Positions 25,926 through 35,678 of a DNA stretch of 64,000 bases are shown in pieces. How positions within the stretch are numbered: position 1 is the first letter of the stretch; the number at the start of each line of letters is the position of its first letter. A program made the translations under genes and the position numbers. The stretch lies in the NCBI RefSeq assembly GCF_030717845.1, contig NZ_JAUZVZ010000016.1, positions 17,645-81,644 of the forward strand, given 5' to 3'. The stretch is from Alkalimonas collagenimarina. Its GTDB lineage: Bacteria > Pseudomonadota > Gammaproteobacteria > Enterobacterales > Alteromonadaceae. The notes beneath the pieces were generated by a model that saw only the letters and a list, made by a program, of their open reading frames with translations, did no database searches and was not told the DNA's origin.

Positions 25926-26843
25926 AGCGCGCTGCTGGCGAAGCTTTTCCCGTTCTGCTTTTTCTGCTGCTTTGTGGGCGTTTTCGGCCTCGGCTTCTGC
26001 ACATTCCTGCACGATCATGGCCGGGGTTTCAAGTGTAACAGGGCCCAGTTGGTTGGTACGGATCTCGCTAATCAACAGGCTGCCGGTTTTTTGCAAATCG
26101 ACCACGCCGCCTTTACGCATGCAGCCACGTTTAGCACCGATGATATCCATCAGCTCGATCCCTTGCTCTGGCAGCTCATCGATCTGAAAGCGCTGTTTTA
26201 AGGCTTCAGGGTAGGCCTGTAACAGGTAATCAGCCGCAAACAGGGCGATATCTGCATAATCAAACGCCGTATCTTTGATGGCCCCTGTGATGGCCAGACG
26301 ATAACCGCAGCTGGGTGGGTTTAACTTGGGCCATAAAAAACCGGGAGTATCGGTAAGCACGATATTTTTATCAAGTTTAATACGTTGCTGGGTTTTGGTG
26401 ACGCCTGCTTCATTACCGGTTTTGGCGATGGTGCGCCCTGCGAGGATATTGATAAACGTGGATTTGCCAACATTGGGGATCCCCATGATCATGGCTCTGG
26501 CGCCTTTTAAGCTCAGATTCCGTTCGGGCAATAACTGTTCACACAAAGCCAGTAAGCGCTTAATGGGCTCTGGTTCATGCTGGCTGGTAGGCAGAGCACG
26601 AATGCCTCGCTCTTGCTCAAGGTGGCTAACCCATTGCTGAGTTAAGGCCGGATCGGCTAGATCGGCTTTATTGAGTACTTTGATACAAGGGGTTTGCTTG
26701 CGCAGTTGTGCCACCAGTGGGTTTTCACTGGAGTAGGGAATACGGGCATCCAGCATTTCGATGATGATATCAACCTGAGGCATCACCTCGGCAATTTCTT
26801 TGCGGGCCTTGTGCATATGGCCGGGGAACCAGTTGATAGACAT
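25908..26843 (-). CDS. ylqF: Ribosome biogenesis GTPase YlqF/RbgA-like
   Basis: Circularly permuted GTPase of 311 residues that helps late assembly of the large ribosomal subunit. It begins with the family signature INWFPGHMHKARKEI. G-motifs appear in permuted order: G4 NKADL near 58, G1 GIPNVGKSTFIN near 118, and G3 DTPGF near 163. The C-terminal region is basic and ends in a Lys/Arg-rich tail. Length and N-terminus fit the family. It reads towards gfcD and ends inside the shared terminator. Confidence 0.94.
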   Translation of the reverse strand: MSINWFPGHMHKARKEIAEVMPQVDIIIEMLDARIPYSSENPLVAQLRKQTPCIKVLNKADLADPALTQQWVSHLEQERGIRALPTSQHEPEPIKRLLALCEQLLPERNLSLKGARAMIMGIPNVGKSTFINILAGRTIAKTGNEAGVTKTQQRIKLDKNIVLTDTPGFLWPKLNPPSCGYRLAITGAIKDTAFDYADIALFAADYLLQAYPEALKQRFQIDELPEQGIELMDIIGAKRGCMRKGGVVDLQKTGSLLISEIRTNQLGPVTLETPAMIVQECAEAEAENAHKAAEKAEREKLRQQRAKKKYR

Positions 26844-26902
26844 AATGAACTCTTAACGCTAAATGAGCGCCTAGTATACTGGATTATTGCCGAAAGGTTC
26901 TG

Positions 26903-27202
26903 TTAAAAATAGGACAACAAGGGGTAAAGTAGTGCAAAACTAGCCAATAATGGCAACGTTAATCCTGAGTTGATAAAGTAGGGCCGCATCTGGATGACGC
27001 CCCATTGCTCAAATAAAAGGGTAATAAAACCAATACCAAGCAGAGGAAACAGGATTTGCAGACTTTGTTCAGAGATCAATGCACTTAGCATAGGAAAAAG
27101 CCATAACACCAAGGGCTGACCTAAGGTAGTAAGAACCAGCAGTAACAAAAGAATAATAATTTGCCATGCAGAAAACTGTGGTTGTGACTGTAGTGGCTCC
27201 AT
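26903..27202 (-). CDS. Small hypothetical membrane protein
   Basis: 99 residues with three or four hydrophobic stretches (about 15-37, 45-63, 75-98) and very few charged residues after the first 10. I do not recognise a family. It sits between csiV and ylqF on the same strand with gaps of 127 and 59 bases. It could be a minor membrane protein; the extended hydrophobic open frame is the main evidence. Confidence 0.5.
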   Translation of the reverse strand: MEPLQSQPQFSAWQIIILLLLLVLTTLGQPLVLWLFPMLSALISEQSLQILFPLLGIGFITLLFEQWGVIQMRPYFINSGLTLPLLASFALLYPLLSYF

Positions 27203-27329
27203 GCTTCACCCAGTTAAACTCTATGATATAGCACCATTCTAGGGCGACACAGAGTGTATTGTAAGTCTGAAAATGTATCGTTTTGTTACCGAAAAGAGGT
27301 TACTTCAAGGTAAACCACTTGTCAACCCA

Positions 27330-28484
27330 TCATTGGGCGGAATTTGAGCGGTCAGATTCTGCCGTTGGCGGTTGATAGCGACGAATTTGCACCACCATTC
27401 CCAGGCGAGGGTGGTCGATGTAATGCATTTCGCCACTGATCACCCGGCGACTAAACTGGATACGATGCTGATGGATTGCACCTTCATCGTCCTTAGCCAG
27501 TTGCCGCAAAATGAAGTCGGTATTGATAAATAAATAGTGATCAAGATGAACGCGCACAAAGCCATCAAGTTGCCATAACGGTGAGTTTTCATCGATATCC
27601 TGCTGTGTATCTGCCTGATAAGCAGCACTGGAGAGGCGATAAAGTCGCAGCGGTTCATCTGTGCTTAGTTGCTGATAGCGTTGTTCTATGCGCTCCAGCA
27701 AGTGATCTGGCCGTAGCGAAAGGCTGCTTGCTGGTGTCCGTGGGCCCATGGCATTGGTTTGAACTGGGTCTTTATGGCGTAGATTGTGTCCGGCATACCA
27801 GCGGCTGGGGATACTGCGACGATCGGTCACCGGAGCTTGACGAAAGCCACTGTGCAACAGTACGTCAATATTCGCTTGTTGTTGCAGCTGACGAGCAATG
27901 GAGTCGAGCTGCAATGCGTCGCGTCGCAGCAAGTAGGGTATTGGTTGATGTGCGGACTTTCCAACCGGCTGTTGCATCAATGATGCAGGCATTGGTGTCT
28001 TGGCTATCCACTGATTGTCGGCAAACAAAGAGTGTTGCCATGGTGACGGTTGGGGCTCGAAGATACAAAACCCTTCGATGACAGGTGGGGTGAACACATC
28101 CACATAGAGATTAAGATCAACCGGTTGCCCGATACTATCAGTCATAATTGATTGGCCAGTCGCAATTGATTGGCTCTGGTTTGCGGATTGTTGTTCTGGG
28201 CAGAGCTCAAGCTGACGTAACAATGGGGCAATATCTGGTTGATACAAGGGCTGCAGCAGATCAAAGTAGCGAGCGGGCGGAGTCAGCTGGGCATCCGGAT
28301 TAAACTGCTCAATCAGGTTGGTATCGGGTTGACGCTGAAAGACGATCATTTCCACTTCAAACCAACGATCACCACTGGCAACACGGGAGGCATCAATCAC
28401 ATTTGCAACTGCCAGGTTAGCAGTCAGGCTCGCTAGTACGCTAATAAACAAAAGCAGGGCGCCGGTAAACCAATTGTGTTTCAT
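27330..28484 (-). CDS. csiV: CsiV-like periplasmic cell-shape protein
   Basis: 384 residues with a signal peptide (about 1-27) and the region WFEVEMIVFQRQPD near 40-55 that is characteristic of CsiV. In Vibrio cholerae CsiV helps activate a peptidoglycan synthase under D-amino acid stress. A C-terminal beta-rich part (GFVRVHLDHYLFINTDF near 298) is also conserved. The start overlaps the mfd stop by 4 bases (ATGA). csiV beside mfd is a known gammaproteobacterial arrangement, which supports the call. Confidence 0.82.
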   Translation of the reverse strand: MKHNWFTGALLLFISVLASLTANLAVANVIDASRVASGDRWFEVEMIVFQRQPDTNLIEQFNPDAQLTPPARYFDLLQPLYQPDIAPLLRQLELCPEQQSANQSQSIATGQSIMTDSIGQPVDLNLYVDVFTPPVIEGFCIFEPQPSPWQHSLFADNQWIAKTPMPASLMQQPVGKSAHQPIPYLLRRDALQLDSIARQLQQQANIDVLLHSGFRQAPVTDRRSIPSRWYAGHNLRHKDPVQTNAMGPRTPASSLSLRPDHLLERIEQRYQQLSTDEPLRLYRLSSAAYQADTQQDIDENSPLWQLDGFVRVHLDHYLFINTDFILRQLAKDDEGAIHQHRIQFSRRVISGEMHYIDHPRLGMVVQIRRYQPPTAESDRSNSAQ

Positions 28485-31400
28485 GCGTTCTCCATCTGGT
28501 GATTGGCGAAATTATGCAGTAATCGCTGCAGGAAGGCTAGCCGTTGCTGCGTATCCGTTAGTTCGGCGCTGAAGCGTAGCTTCTGCCCACCTTCTAATTT
28601 AAAGGTATTCGCCTGCGTTTGGATCAATTCAATAATATAGCCTGGTGCGACCGGTGTTTGTTCCATAAATTCAACCAGGCCACCTTTTGCATGCGCTTCA
28701 ATGCGTTTGATGCCTAAGCTTTGTGCTTGCAATTTAAAGACGGACACAGCGACCAAATGCTTGCTGGCATCGGGTAATAATCCGAAACGGTCAATTAACT
28801 CAACCTGAATTTCATCCAGTTCTTGTTCCGATTGAGCAGAGGCCAGCTTTTTATAAAAAGATAGCCGCATACTGACGTCAGGAATATAACTTTCTGGTAA
28901 AAGTGCCGGAATGCGCAGCTCAATTTCACTCTGCTGGCTTAGTATCTGGTCGAGTGAGGGTTGTTTGCCTGATTTCAAGGCCTCGACGGCGTGTTCCAGC
29001 ATGTCCATATAGAGGTGAAAGCCGACCGATTGGATCTGGCCGCTTTGCTCATCACCGAGCAATTCACCAGCGCCCCGTATTTCTAAATCGTGGGTCGCTA
29101 AGGTAAAGCCTGCACCTAAGTCTTCTAAGCTTGCAATAGCGTCTAACCGTTTGCTCGCATCTTTGGTGAGTCGCTTCACCGGTGGAGTCAGTAAATAGGT
29201 ATAGGCTTGATGGTGAGAGCGACCAACGCGGCCGCGTAACTGATGCAATTGCGCCAGACCAAATTTATCGGCCCGGTTGATGATCATGGTGTTGGCGGTT
29301 GGCACATCGATACCGGTTTCAACAATGGTCGAGCAGAGCAAGACATTAAAACGTTGATGGTAAAAATCGGCCATGATGCGCTCTAAATCACGCTCGCGCA
29401 TTTGGCCATGAGCGATGGCGATACGGGCTTCCGGCAACAAGGTTTCCAGCTCTTGCGCCATATTCTCGATGGTGGCTACATCATTGTGCAAAAAGTAGAC
29501 CTGACCACCGCGCAGAATTTCCCTGAGTACCGCTTCGCGGATCAGTGCGCTATCGAACTCGCGAACAAACGTTTTCACGGCCAGACGTTTGGCGGGTGGT
29601 GTGGCGATGATGGACAAATCACGCATACCGGAGAGCGACATATTCAGTGTTCGCGGTATCGGTGTTGCCGTCAGCGTCAGGATATCAATATTGGCCCGCA
29701 ATGCTTTAATTTTTTCTTTTTGTTTCACGCCAAAACGATGTTCTTCATCGACAATCAACAAGCCGAGGTTCTGAAAGTGAATATCATCCTGCAGTAATTT
29801 ATGAGTACCGATCAGAATATCCACTTTGCCGGCGTTGGCATCGGCCAAAATCTCTTTTTGTTGTTTGGGGCTGATAAAACGAGAGACGACTTCAACCCGA
29901 ACTGGCCAGTTGGCAAAGCGATCACTAAAATTTTCAAAGTGCTGCTGCGCCAGTAGGGTGGTTGGTACCAAAATAGCAACCTGATGGCGATCATGCACTG
30001 CAACAAAAGCTGCACGCATGGCGACTTCGGTTTTACCGAAGCCGACATCCCCGCACACCAAACGATCCATCGCTTTGGCTTGCTGCATGTCGTTTAAGAC
30101 GGCTTGAATGGAGTCGTGCTGATCGGCTGTTTCTTCAAATGGAAAGCTATCGGCAAAAGCAGCATATTCGGCCTGATCCAGTTTAAATGCATAGCCTTTT
30201 TGAGCAGCGCGTTGGGCATAGATATCCAGTAACTCGGCAGCGACATCCCGTACTTTTTCAGCCGCTTTTTTTCGGGTTCGCTCCCAGGTATCGGTGCCCA
30301 GCTTGTGTAGCGGCGCATGCTCTGGTTCAGCACCACTGTAGCGGCTGAGCAGATGCAATGAGGCCACAGGTACATAGAGCTTGCTGGCACCAGCGTACTC
30401 TATGGTAACAAACTCCGCACTCATGCCACCGGCGTCCAGAACTTGTAAACCCTGGTAACGGCCGATGCCATGCTGTAAGTGCACGACGGGCTGGCCGGGG
30501 CTCAACTCGGCCAGATTACGAATAATGGTGTCGGAAGACACTTGCTGGCTGCGTTTTTGCCGTCGGCGTTGACTGATTTTTTGACCAAATAGCTCGTTTT
30601 CGCTGATCAGTGCTAATGGCGTGGCGCCTTCCACCAATGCACCTTGTTCCAGTTGGCCGACCAAAATACCCAGATCATCTTTACTGCGTAAAAACGCAGT
30701 CAAGCTATCAAACTGAGGCAGGCTGAGCTGAATGGTTTTTAGTAACTGCAGCAGGCTTTCGCGGCGACCTTCACTTTCAACAAAAAACAGTGCCTGACCC
30801 TGCTGCTGCTTGAGTTGCAGTAAAAACTGCTGCAGCAACTGCAGTGGCTGCTTGTTTTGATGCACAATGCTGAGTTCAGGCAGTGGTGCAAAAGGGGCGT
30901 TGCCGCTACCTGCTTTAGCGGGCAGAGTGGCACTACTCAGCTTTATCCGTTCAAAGGCTTTGAGCTTGGAAAATAACTGATCGACAGGCAGATACAGGCT
31001 AGTCGGAGGCAAGATGGGCCGCAATGGATCAACACATCGATCATCGTAGCGTTTTTGCAATTCGCGCCAAAACTTATCAGCACTGAACTCGATATCACCT
31101 ACCAACAAACAACGACTGTTGGCTGGCAGGTAGTCGAACAGGGTTGCACTGCTTTCACTAAAGAAAGGAAAGTAATATTCGATTCCAGCTGGAAATACGC
31201 CCTTGCTGACTTGTTGGTATAAGGATTCCGGCTCAGTACGCGCCGTAAATTGTTCCCGGTAGTTGCTGCGAAAGCGATCGATGGCGGCTTGATCGGTTGG
31301 GTACTCGTGTGCTGGCAGCAGTTCAATGCGGTCGATCGATTCTAAGGTACGTTGGCTGTCTGGATCGAAAATACGGATGCCGTCAATTTCATCGTCAAAA

Positions 31401-31975
31401 AAGTCGATGCGATACGGCAACTGGCTGCCCATCGGGTATAAATCGAGTAAGGAACCACGAACGGAAAATTCGCCATGTTCCATCACTTGATCAACGGCGC
31501 GATAGCCGACAGCAGTCAGTTGTTGCTTGAGTTTCACCAGATCGAGTTGCTGTTTGGTTTCGATCAACAAGCTATGCTGGGCAAGATATTCTGGGCTGCA
31601 GACCCGAAGCAACAGCGTATTGACCGGGACAATGACGATGGCTTGCTGCTGTTGTGGCAGTTGATACAGGGTTTTCAGCCGTTGCGAGATAATATCCTGA
31701 TGCGGTGAAAATACATCGTACGGCAGCGTTTCCCAATCGGGTAGTGTGAGGATGCTGACATCTTCGTCAGCGAATACCCGCAGCTCTTGCTCTAACCGCA
31801 AAGCGGTTGGCGTATCTGCGACCACAAGTAGGTAAATCGAGGGGTGTTGACGAGCCTGCTCAACCAGCGTGAGCGGTAAACCTGCGCCATGCAGTTGGCC
31901 CCAGCTAATCAAGTCGCCCTGTTTCTTCAGCGCAGGCAGCTGTTGCAACACAGCTGCAGTGGTTTTTTTGGTCAT
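28481..31975 (-). CDS. mfd: Transcription-repair coupling factor
   Basis: DNA translocase that removes stalled RNA polymerase from lesions and recruits UvrA. About 1164 residues, matching Mfd. In order: UvrB-homology region (about 1-350), RNA polymerase interaction domain with VVHLQHGIGRYQG near 500, RecG-like helicase with Walker A GDVGFGKTE near 640 and DEEHRFGVKQ near 740, motif TATPIPRTL near 770, QLRGRVGRS near 910, and the TRCF C-terminal domain. I start at ATG 31975 (MTKKTT); an in-frame upstream ATG at 32095 would run into the aguA-like gene. It overlaps csiV by 4 bases. Confidence 0.96.
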   Translation of the reverse strand: MTKKTTAAVLQQLPALKKQGDLISWGQLHGAGLPLTLVEQARQHPSIYLLVVADTPTALRLEQELRVFADEDVSILTLPDWETLPYDVFSPHQDIISQRLKTLYQLPQQQQAIVIVPVNTLLLRVCSPEYLAQHSLLIETKQQLDLVKLKQQLTAVGYRAVDQVMEHGEFSVRGSLLDLYPMGSQLPYRIDFFDDEIDGIRIFDPDSQRTLESIDRIELLPAHEYPTDQAAIDRFRSNYREQFTARTEPESLYQQVSKGVFPAGIEYYFPFFSESSATLFDYLPANSRCLLVGDIEFSADKFWRELQKRYDDRCVDPLRPILPPTSLYLPVDQLFSKLKAFERIKLSSATLPAKAGSGNAPFAPLPELSIVHQNKQPLQLLQQFLLQLKQQQGQALFFVESEGRRESLLQLLKTIQLSLPQFDSLTAFLRSKDDLGILVGQLEQGALVEGATPLALISENELFGQKISQRRRQKRSQQVSSDTIIRNLAELSPGQPVVHLQHGIGRYQGLQVLDAGGMSAEFVTIEYAGASKLYVPVASLHLLSRYSGAEPEHAPLHKLGTDTWERTRKKAAEKVRDVAAELLDIYAQRAAQKGYAFKLDQAEYAAFADSFPFEETADQHDSIQAVLNDMQQAKAMDRLVCGDVGFGKTEVAMRAAFVAVHDRHQVAILVPTTLLAQQHFENFSDRFANWPVRVEVVSRFISPKQQKEILADANAGKVDILIGTHKLLQDDIHFQNLGLLIVDEEHRFGVKQKEKIKALRANIDILTLTATPIPRTLNMSLSGMRDLSIIATPPAKRLAVKTFVREFDSALIREAVLREILRGGQVYFLHNDVATIENMAQELETLLPEARIAIAHGQMRERDLERIMADFYHQRFNVLLCSTIVETGIDVPTANTMIINRADKFGLAQLHQLRGRVGRSHHQAYTYLLTPPVKRLTKDASKRLDAIASLEDLGAGFTLATHDLEIRGAGELLGDEQSGQIQSVGFHLYMDMLEHAVEALKSGKQPSLDQILSQQSEIELRIPALLPESYIPDVSMRLSFYKKLASAQSEQELDEIQVELIDRFGLLPDASKHLVAVSVFKLQAQSLGIKRIEAHAKGGLVEFMEQTPVAPGYIIELIQTQANTFKLEGGQKLRFSAELTDTQQRLAFLQRLLHNFANHQMENA

Positions 31976-32007
31976 AGGTTGGCTTGTCGCTTTTTTAGCA
32001 TGAACAG

Positions 32008-33060
32008 TTAGCATGAACGGGGTTTGAGCACACCTTTGGGCAGTTGCATGGTGACACAATGCAGGCTGCCATATTGCTGAATAAGGGGCAGGCAATGGAT
32101 GCCAATCACTTCATGATTTGGGTAGGCACGGCGAATCTGTGCCAGTGCCACTGCATCCTGACTGTCGTGGTAGGTGGGTACCAGCACGACCTCATTCATG
32201 ATCAAATAATTGGCATAACTGGCCGGTAACCGTTCGCCTTCTGCACTAAATTTTGCGGCGGGCCAGGGCAGAGGGATCAGGTGATAGGGGTTGCCATCCA
32301 GTGTTTTTAACTCGGTTAGTTCTTGCGCCATGGCTTGCAATTCGCGAAAGTGCTCATCTTTTGGATCGCTGCAACTAACGTACACCAGGGTACGATCTGG
32401 CGCAAAGCGAACCAGCGTATCAATATGGGCATCGGTATCATCACCCGCCAGGTAGCCATGCTCCAGCCAGAGAATACGCTGCAGGCCAAAATGATGGCTT
32501 AGCTGCTGCTCTATGTCTGTTTGAGTGAGTGACGGGTTGCGGTTTGGGTTGAGCAGACACTTTTTAGTCGCCAGCAAGGTTCCGGCTCCATCGGATTCAA
32601 TGCCACCTCCTTCCAGCACCAGATCAATGCGTTTTTTGGGCACATCGGCGATGCAGTCGGCCTGAAACAACCGTTGATTAATGTCGTTATCGAGGTTGGC
32701 GCTGAATTTGTCGCCCCAGGCCGTAAAGGTAAAGTCGAGTAAACAAGGCACACCATCCTGATTGAGTACCGTGATGGGGCCATGATCACGTGCCCAGGTA
32801 TCATTGCAGGGAGCTTGCACCAAATGCACTCTATCAAAGTCGATACCATCGTCTTTCAGCAAGGACACCACATGCTGTTGCACCGAGTCGTTATGACAGA
32901 CAATAACCAGCTGTTGCCGGCTGGTAATGGCTTTGGCAAGTTCACGATAGACCGCTTCAACGTCATCGAGCATGTAGGCCCAGTCGGTGTCGTGGTGAGG
33001 CCAGGTGAGCATAATGCCGTCTTGAGGGGCCCATTCACTGGGCAGCTTGTAATCTGACAC
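32008..33060 (-). CDS. aguA: Agmatine deiminase family protein
   Basis: Guanidino-group-modifying enzyme, likely converting agmatine to N-carbamoylputrescine in polyamine synthesis. About 350 residues with WPHHDTDW near 24, NDTWARDHGP near 90, the conserved EGGGIESDG near 148, and the catalytic Cys in GSLHCVTMQ close to the C-terminus. I start at GTG 33060 because AAAGGA lies 6-11 bases upstream and family sequence begins at once (SDYKLPSEW); an ATG at 33093 would overlap the PilZ gene by 23 bases. It ends 32 bases before mfd. A peptidylarginine deiminase-like specificity is less likely. Confidence 0.88.
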   Translation of the reverse strand: MSDYKLPSEWAPQDGIMLTWPHHDTDWAYMLDDVEAVYRELAKAITSRQQLVIVCHNDSVQQHVVSLLKDDGIDFDRVHLVQAPCNDTWARDHGPITVLNQDGVPCLLDFTFTAWGDKFSANLDNDINQRLFQADCIADVPKKRIDLVLEGGGIESDGAGTLLATKKCLLNPNRNPSLTQTDIEQQLSHHFGLQRILWLEHGYLAGDDTDAHIDTLVRFAPDRTLVYVSCSDPKDEHFRELQAMAQELTELKTLDGNPYHLIPLPWPAAKFSAEGERLPASYANYLIMNEVVLVPTYHDSQDAVALAQIRRAYPNHEVIGIHCLPLIQQYGSLHCVTMQLPKGVLKPRSC

Positions 33061-33070
33061 TTTGGATCCT

Positions 33071-33679
33071 TTATTCGCTTGCGTCGTCAGCATAGCGACG
33101 TTCTTTTTTTAATTTTAACTGCCGGGTTTGTTCATGCAAGCTGGCGCGGACAATCAGTTCTTGATCTTCATCGCGGATATGGCGATACACCACATCGACC
33201 AGCCATTGTTCTTGCTGTGGACGACATTCTATAACTTGTCCCAGGCAAAAAACAGCGCCTTCACCTTGCGCTAAAAAGACTTTTAACTGCAACCAATCGC
33301 CTGCCTGCATGGGTTGCTCGCTCAGTAAACATAAGCCTGAACCACCATAGCTATGGGTGTAGTAACGAAACTCAATTTGATCTTGTTGTTGCAGCACGTA
33401 ATGCATCATTAGATCCATTTTTCTGGCCATGTGCTGCAAGTATCGACAGAGTTCATCGGCAACATCGCCTAGCCGCGATAAGCTGCGTAGTGAAGATGAG
33501 TTCAGTTGCATCATTTCGCCGGCCATCAAAAAAGGCTCCGGGATCAGCGCGAGGAAGTCATCTTTCGACAGGTTTGCGCCATCTTTATCCAGTGGCTCGG
33601 CATTGATACGGATCCGATCTTCAATCTGGAAATAGTCGGCAAAGTCTTCTTTGAGCTGTGTCAGCTGATTTTGATCCAT
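33071..33679 (-). CDS. PilZ-domain protein
   Basis: 202 residues. The N-terminal ~95 residues are mostly helical and acidic. The C-terminal part has the beta-barrel PilZ pattern: YTHSYGGSGLCLLSEQPM near 105-122 is the region of the (D/N)xSxxG motif, followed by WLQLKVFLAQGEG. The first c-di-GMP-binding RxxxR motif is not clearly present, so nucleotide binding may be weak or lost. It leads an apparent operon with the aguA-like gene 10 bases downstream, then mfd and csiV. Divergent from lolC. Confidence 0.75.
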   Translation of the reverse strand: MDQNQLTQLKEDFADYFQIEDRIRINAEPLDKDGANLSKDDFLALIPEPFLMAGEMMQLNSSSLRSLSRLGDVADELCRYLQHMARKMDLMMHYVLQQQDQIEFRYYTHSYGGSGLCLLSEQPMQAGDWLQLKVFLAQGEGAVFCLGQVIECRPQQEQWLVDVVYRHIRDEDQELIVRASLHEQTRQLKLKKERRYADDASE

Positions 33680-33772
33680 AAGGCGGCCTTTTGCGGATGC
33701 TGAACGATGAATTGTCTGATACTATTGCGTCCAACTTTACCACTTTACGGTGACATTGTCCTGAAGATTAGG

Positions 33773-34972
33773 ATGCAACTTCCAGTCAGTTTATGGATCG
33801 GCCTGCGTTACAGCCAAAGCCGCAAAGGAAATGCCATTATTTCCTTTATCACATTGTTTTCTATCGCCGGAATTTTTCTGGGCGTGATGGCGTTGACGCT
33901 TGTCAGCTCAGTGATGAATGGCTTTGAAGGCGAATTGAAAAAACGCATTCTTGGCGTTTTACCACATCTGGTGGTGCAAACCTCAGAGCAGGCAGCTGAC
34001 GATTGGCAAGCAAGGCTCATGCAGCGCCATGCCAGTATTGCCCTTATCAGTCCTTTTGTTGAAGCTGAAGCCCTGGTGCAATCCCCTCGTCAACTTACTC
34101 CGGTACAATTGCAAGGTGTTGAGGTCGATCAGTTACCAGAATTTATGGCGCAAAGCTTGATTCTGGGGCGCTGGCAAGAGTTAGACAATGGCCGTTTCCC
34201 CATTGTATTGGGCCGGGAACTGGCTGAAGAGCTCGAAGTCTCTCTTGGCGACTCTGTGCGTTTATCCCTGGCACAAGGCGGCAGTTATACCCCTTTAGGC
34301 TGGATGCCGCGACAACGTTTATTTACGGTTACTGGTCTGTTGGATACGGGGTCCGAGTTGGATCAGGTGTTGGCAGTGGTGAAGCTCTCCGAATTGCAGC
34401 AGTTAGCACCACAGGCGCCATTGCAATGGCGTATTCAATTGGCTGAGCCTTTTCAAGCACCAAAACTCAGTACCTTATTAAGCAAGCAAGTTGATTTTAC
34501 CCAGGTGCGGGATTGGCGGCAAAGCCATGGTAAACTTTTTGCCGCTGTAGCGATGGAAAAAGCCATGATGTGGTTGATGCTGTTGCTGATTGTTGCGGTA
34601 GCGGCTTTTAATATTGTGTCGGCATTGGTGATGATGGTGACGGAAAAACAGGCCGAAGTGGCTATTTTGAAAACTCAGGGCATGCAGAATTACCAGTTAT
34701 TTACCATTTTTGCTATGCAGGGCATGAGCAATGGTGTCATTGGCGCGACCACCGGGGCTATCGCTGGTGCATTACTCAGTCATTTTATTAACCCATTACT
34801 CAGTATGTTTGGCATCTATATTGCCGGAGGGATTGAACTGCCGGTGGTGATGAATGTCTCTCAAATTCTTGTGATTGTTTGCAGTGCCCTGCTGTTAACT
34901 ATGCTGGCAGTGATTTATCCTGCCTGGAGGGCGGTGCAAATTGAACCAGCGGAAGTACTTCGTGATGAATAG
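33773..34972 (+). CDS. lolC: Lipoprotein-releasing ABC transporter permease LolC
   Basis: Inner-membrane subunit of LolCDE, which extracts outer-membrane lipoproteins and hands them to LolA. About 399 residues with one N-terminal membrane segment (about 25-50), a periplasmic domain, and three C-terminal FtsX-type membrane segments. [20 protein letters not shown] near 45 is typical. I start at ATG 33773 ([18 protein letters not shown] follows); an earlier TTG/ATG at 33707 adds an untypical N-terminus. No strong Shine-Dalgarno was found, so the start is moderately certain. lolD overlaps its end. Confidence 0.92.
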   Translation: MQLPVSLWIGLRYSQSRKGNAIISFITLFSIAGIFLGVMALTLVSSVMNGFEGELKKRILGVLPHLVVQTSEQAADDWQARLMQRHASIALISPFVEAEALVQSPRQLTPVQLQGVEVDQLPEFMAQSLILGRWQELDNGRFPIVLGRELAEELEVSLGDSVRLSLAQGGSYTPLGWMPRQRLFTVTGLLDTGSELDQVLAVVKLSELQQLAPQAPLQWRIQLAEPFQAPKLSTLLSKQVDFTQVRDWRQSHGKLFAAVAMEKAMMWLMLLLIVAVAAFNIVSALVMMVTEKQAEVAILKTQGMQNYQLFTIFAMQGMSNGVIGATTGAIAGALLSHFINPLLSMFGIYIAGGIELPVVMNVSQILVIVCSALLLTMLAVIYPAWRAVQIEPAEVLRDE

Positions 34973-35678
34973 CGTGATGGATGATGCAAACGTGAATAAA
35001 AAAGTGTTAGCTGGCCAGCAACTGGTAAAGTCGTTTCGGGATGGTCAGCACCTGACTCCGGTACTGAATGGGGTGAGTTTAGAGTTGTCCGCCGGGCAGA
35101 TGGTCGCTATTGTCGGCAGTTCAGGTTCGGGTAAAAGCACCCTGCTGCATTTGCTTGGTACACTTGAGCAGGCCGATAGCGGTAGCCTGCAGCTGATGGG
35201 GCAGGAAGTAGCTCGTTTATCCGAGCGGCAAAAAGCTAAACTGCGTAACCAGCACCTCGGGTTTATTTATCAGTTTCATCATTTATTAATGGATTTTACT
35301 GCTCTGGAAAACGTGGCGATGCCCTTGTTGATCCGGGGTGAAACTAAAGCTGTGGCGGAACAGCAAGCTGAGGCCATGCTGACCCGGGTTGGTTTAGCGC
35401 ATCGTCTGACACACCGGCCTTCGGAGCTCAGTGGCGGCGAGCGCCAACGCGTTGCCATAGCCCGCGCGCTAGTGGCTAAACCAGCGCTGGTTCTGGCTGA
35501 TGAGCCTACAGGCAACCTTGACCACACAACTGCCGAAAGCATTTACGCGTTGCTGCGTGAGCTAAATCAGCAATTAGGCACCAGCTTTATTATTGTGACC
35601 CACGATCTGCAACTGGCTGCTAAATGCGATCTGCACTATCTGATGCAAGACGGCGTATTGGAGCGATCGGATGGCTAA
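34965..35678 (+). CDS. lolD: Lipoprotein-releasing ABC transporter ATPase LolD
   Basis: ATP-binding subunit of LolCDE. Walker [16 protein letters not shown] is near 46, the Q-loop [12 protein letters not shown] near 90, signature [15 protein letters not shown] near 145, Walker [13 protein letters not shown] near 165, and the H-loop in TSFIIVTHD near 200. Starts at 34965 or 34977 are both possible; the first overlaps lolC by 8 bases. The stop overlaps lolE, so the three genes are translated as a unit. Confidence 0.95.
   Translation: MNSVMDDANVNKKVLAGQQLVKSFRDGQHLTPVLNGVSLELSAGQMVAIVGSSGSGKSTLLHLLGTLEQADSGSLQLMGQEVARLSERQKAKLRNQHLGFIYQFHHLLMDFTALENVAMPLLIRGETKAVAEQQAEAMLTRVGLAHRLTHRPSELSGGERQRVAIARALVAKPALVLADEPTGNLDHTTAESIYALLRELNQQLGTSFIIVTHDLQLAAKCDLHYLMQDGVLERSDG

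Noticed and set aside
27581..28081. 166-codon plus-strand open frame
   Set aside because: It lies antisense inside csiV, has no ribosome site and no family-like sequence.
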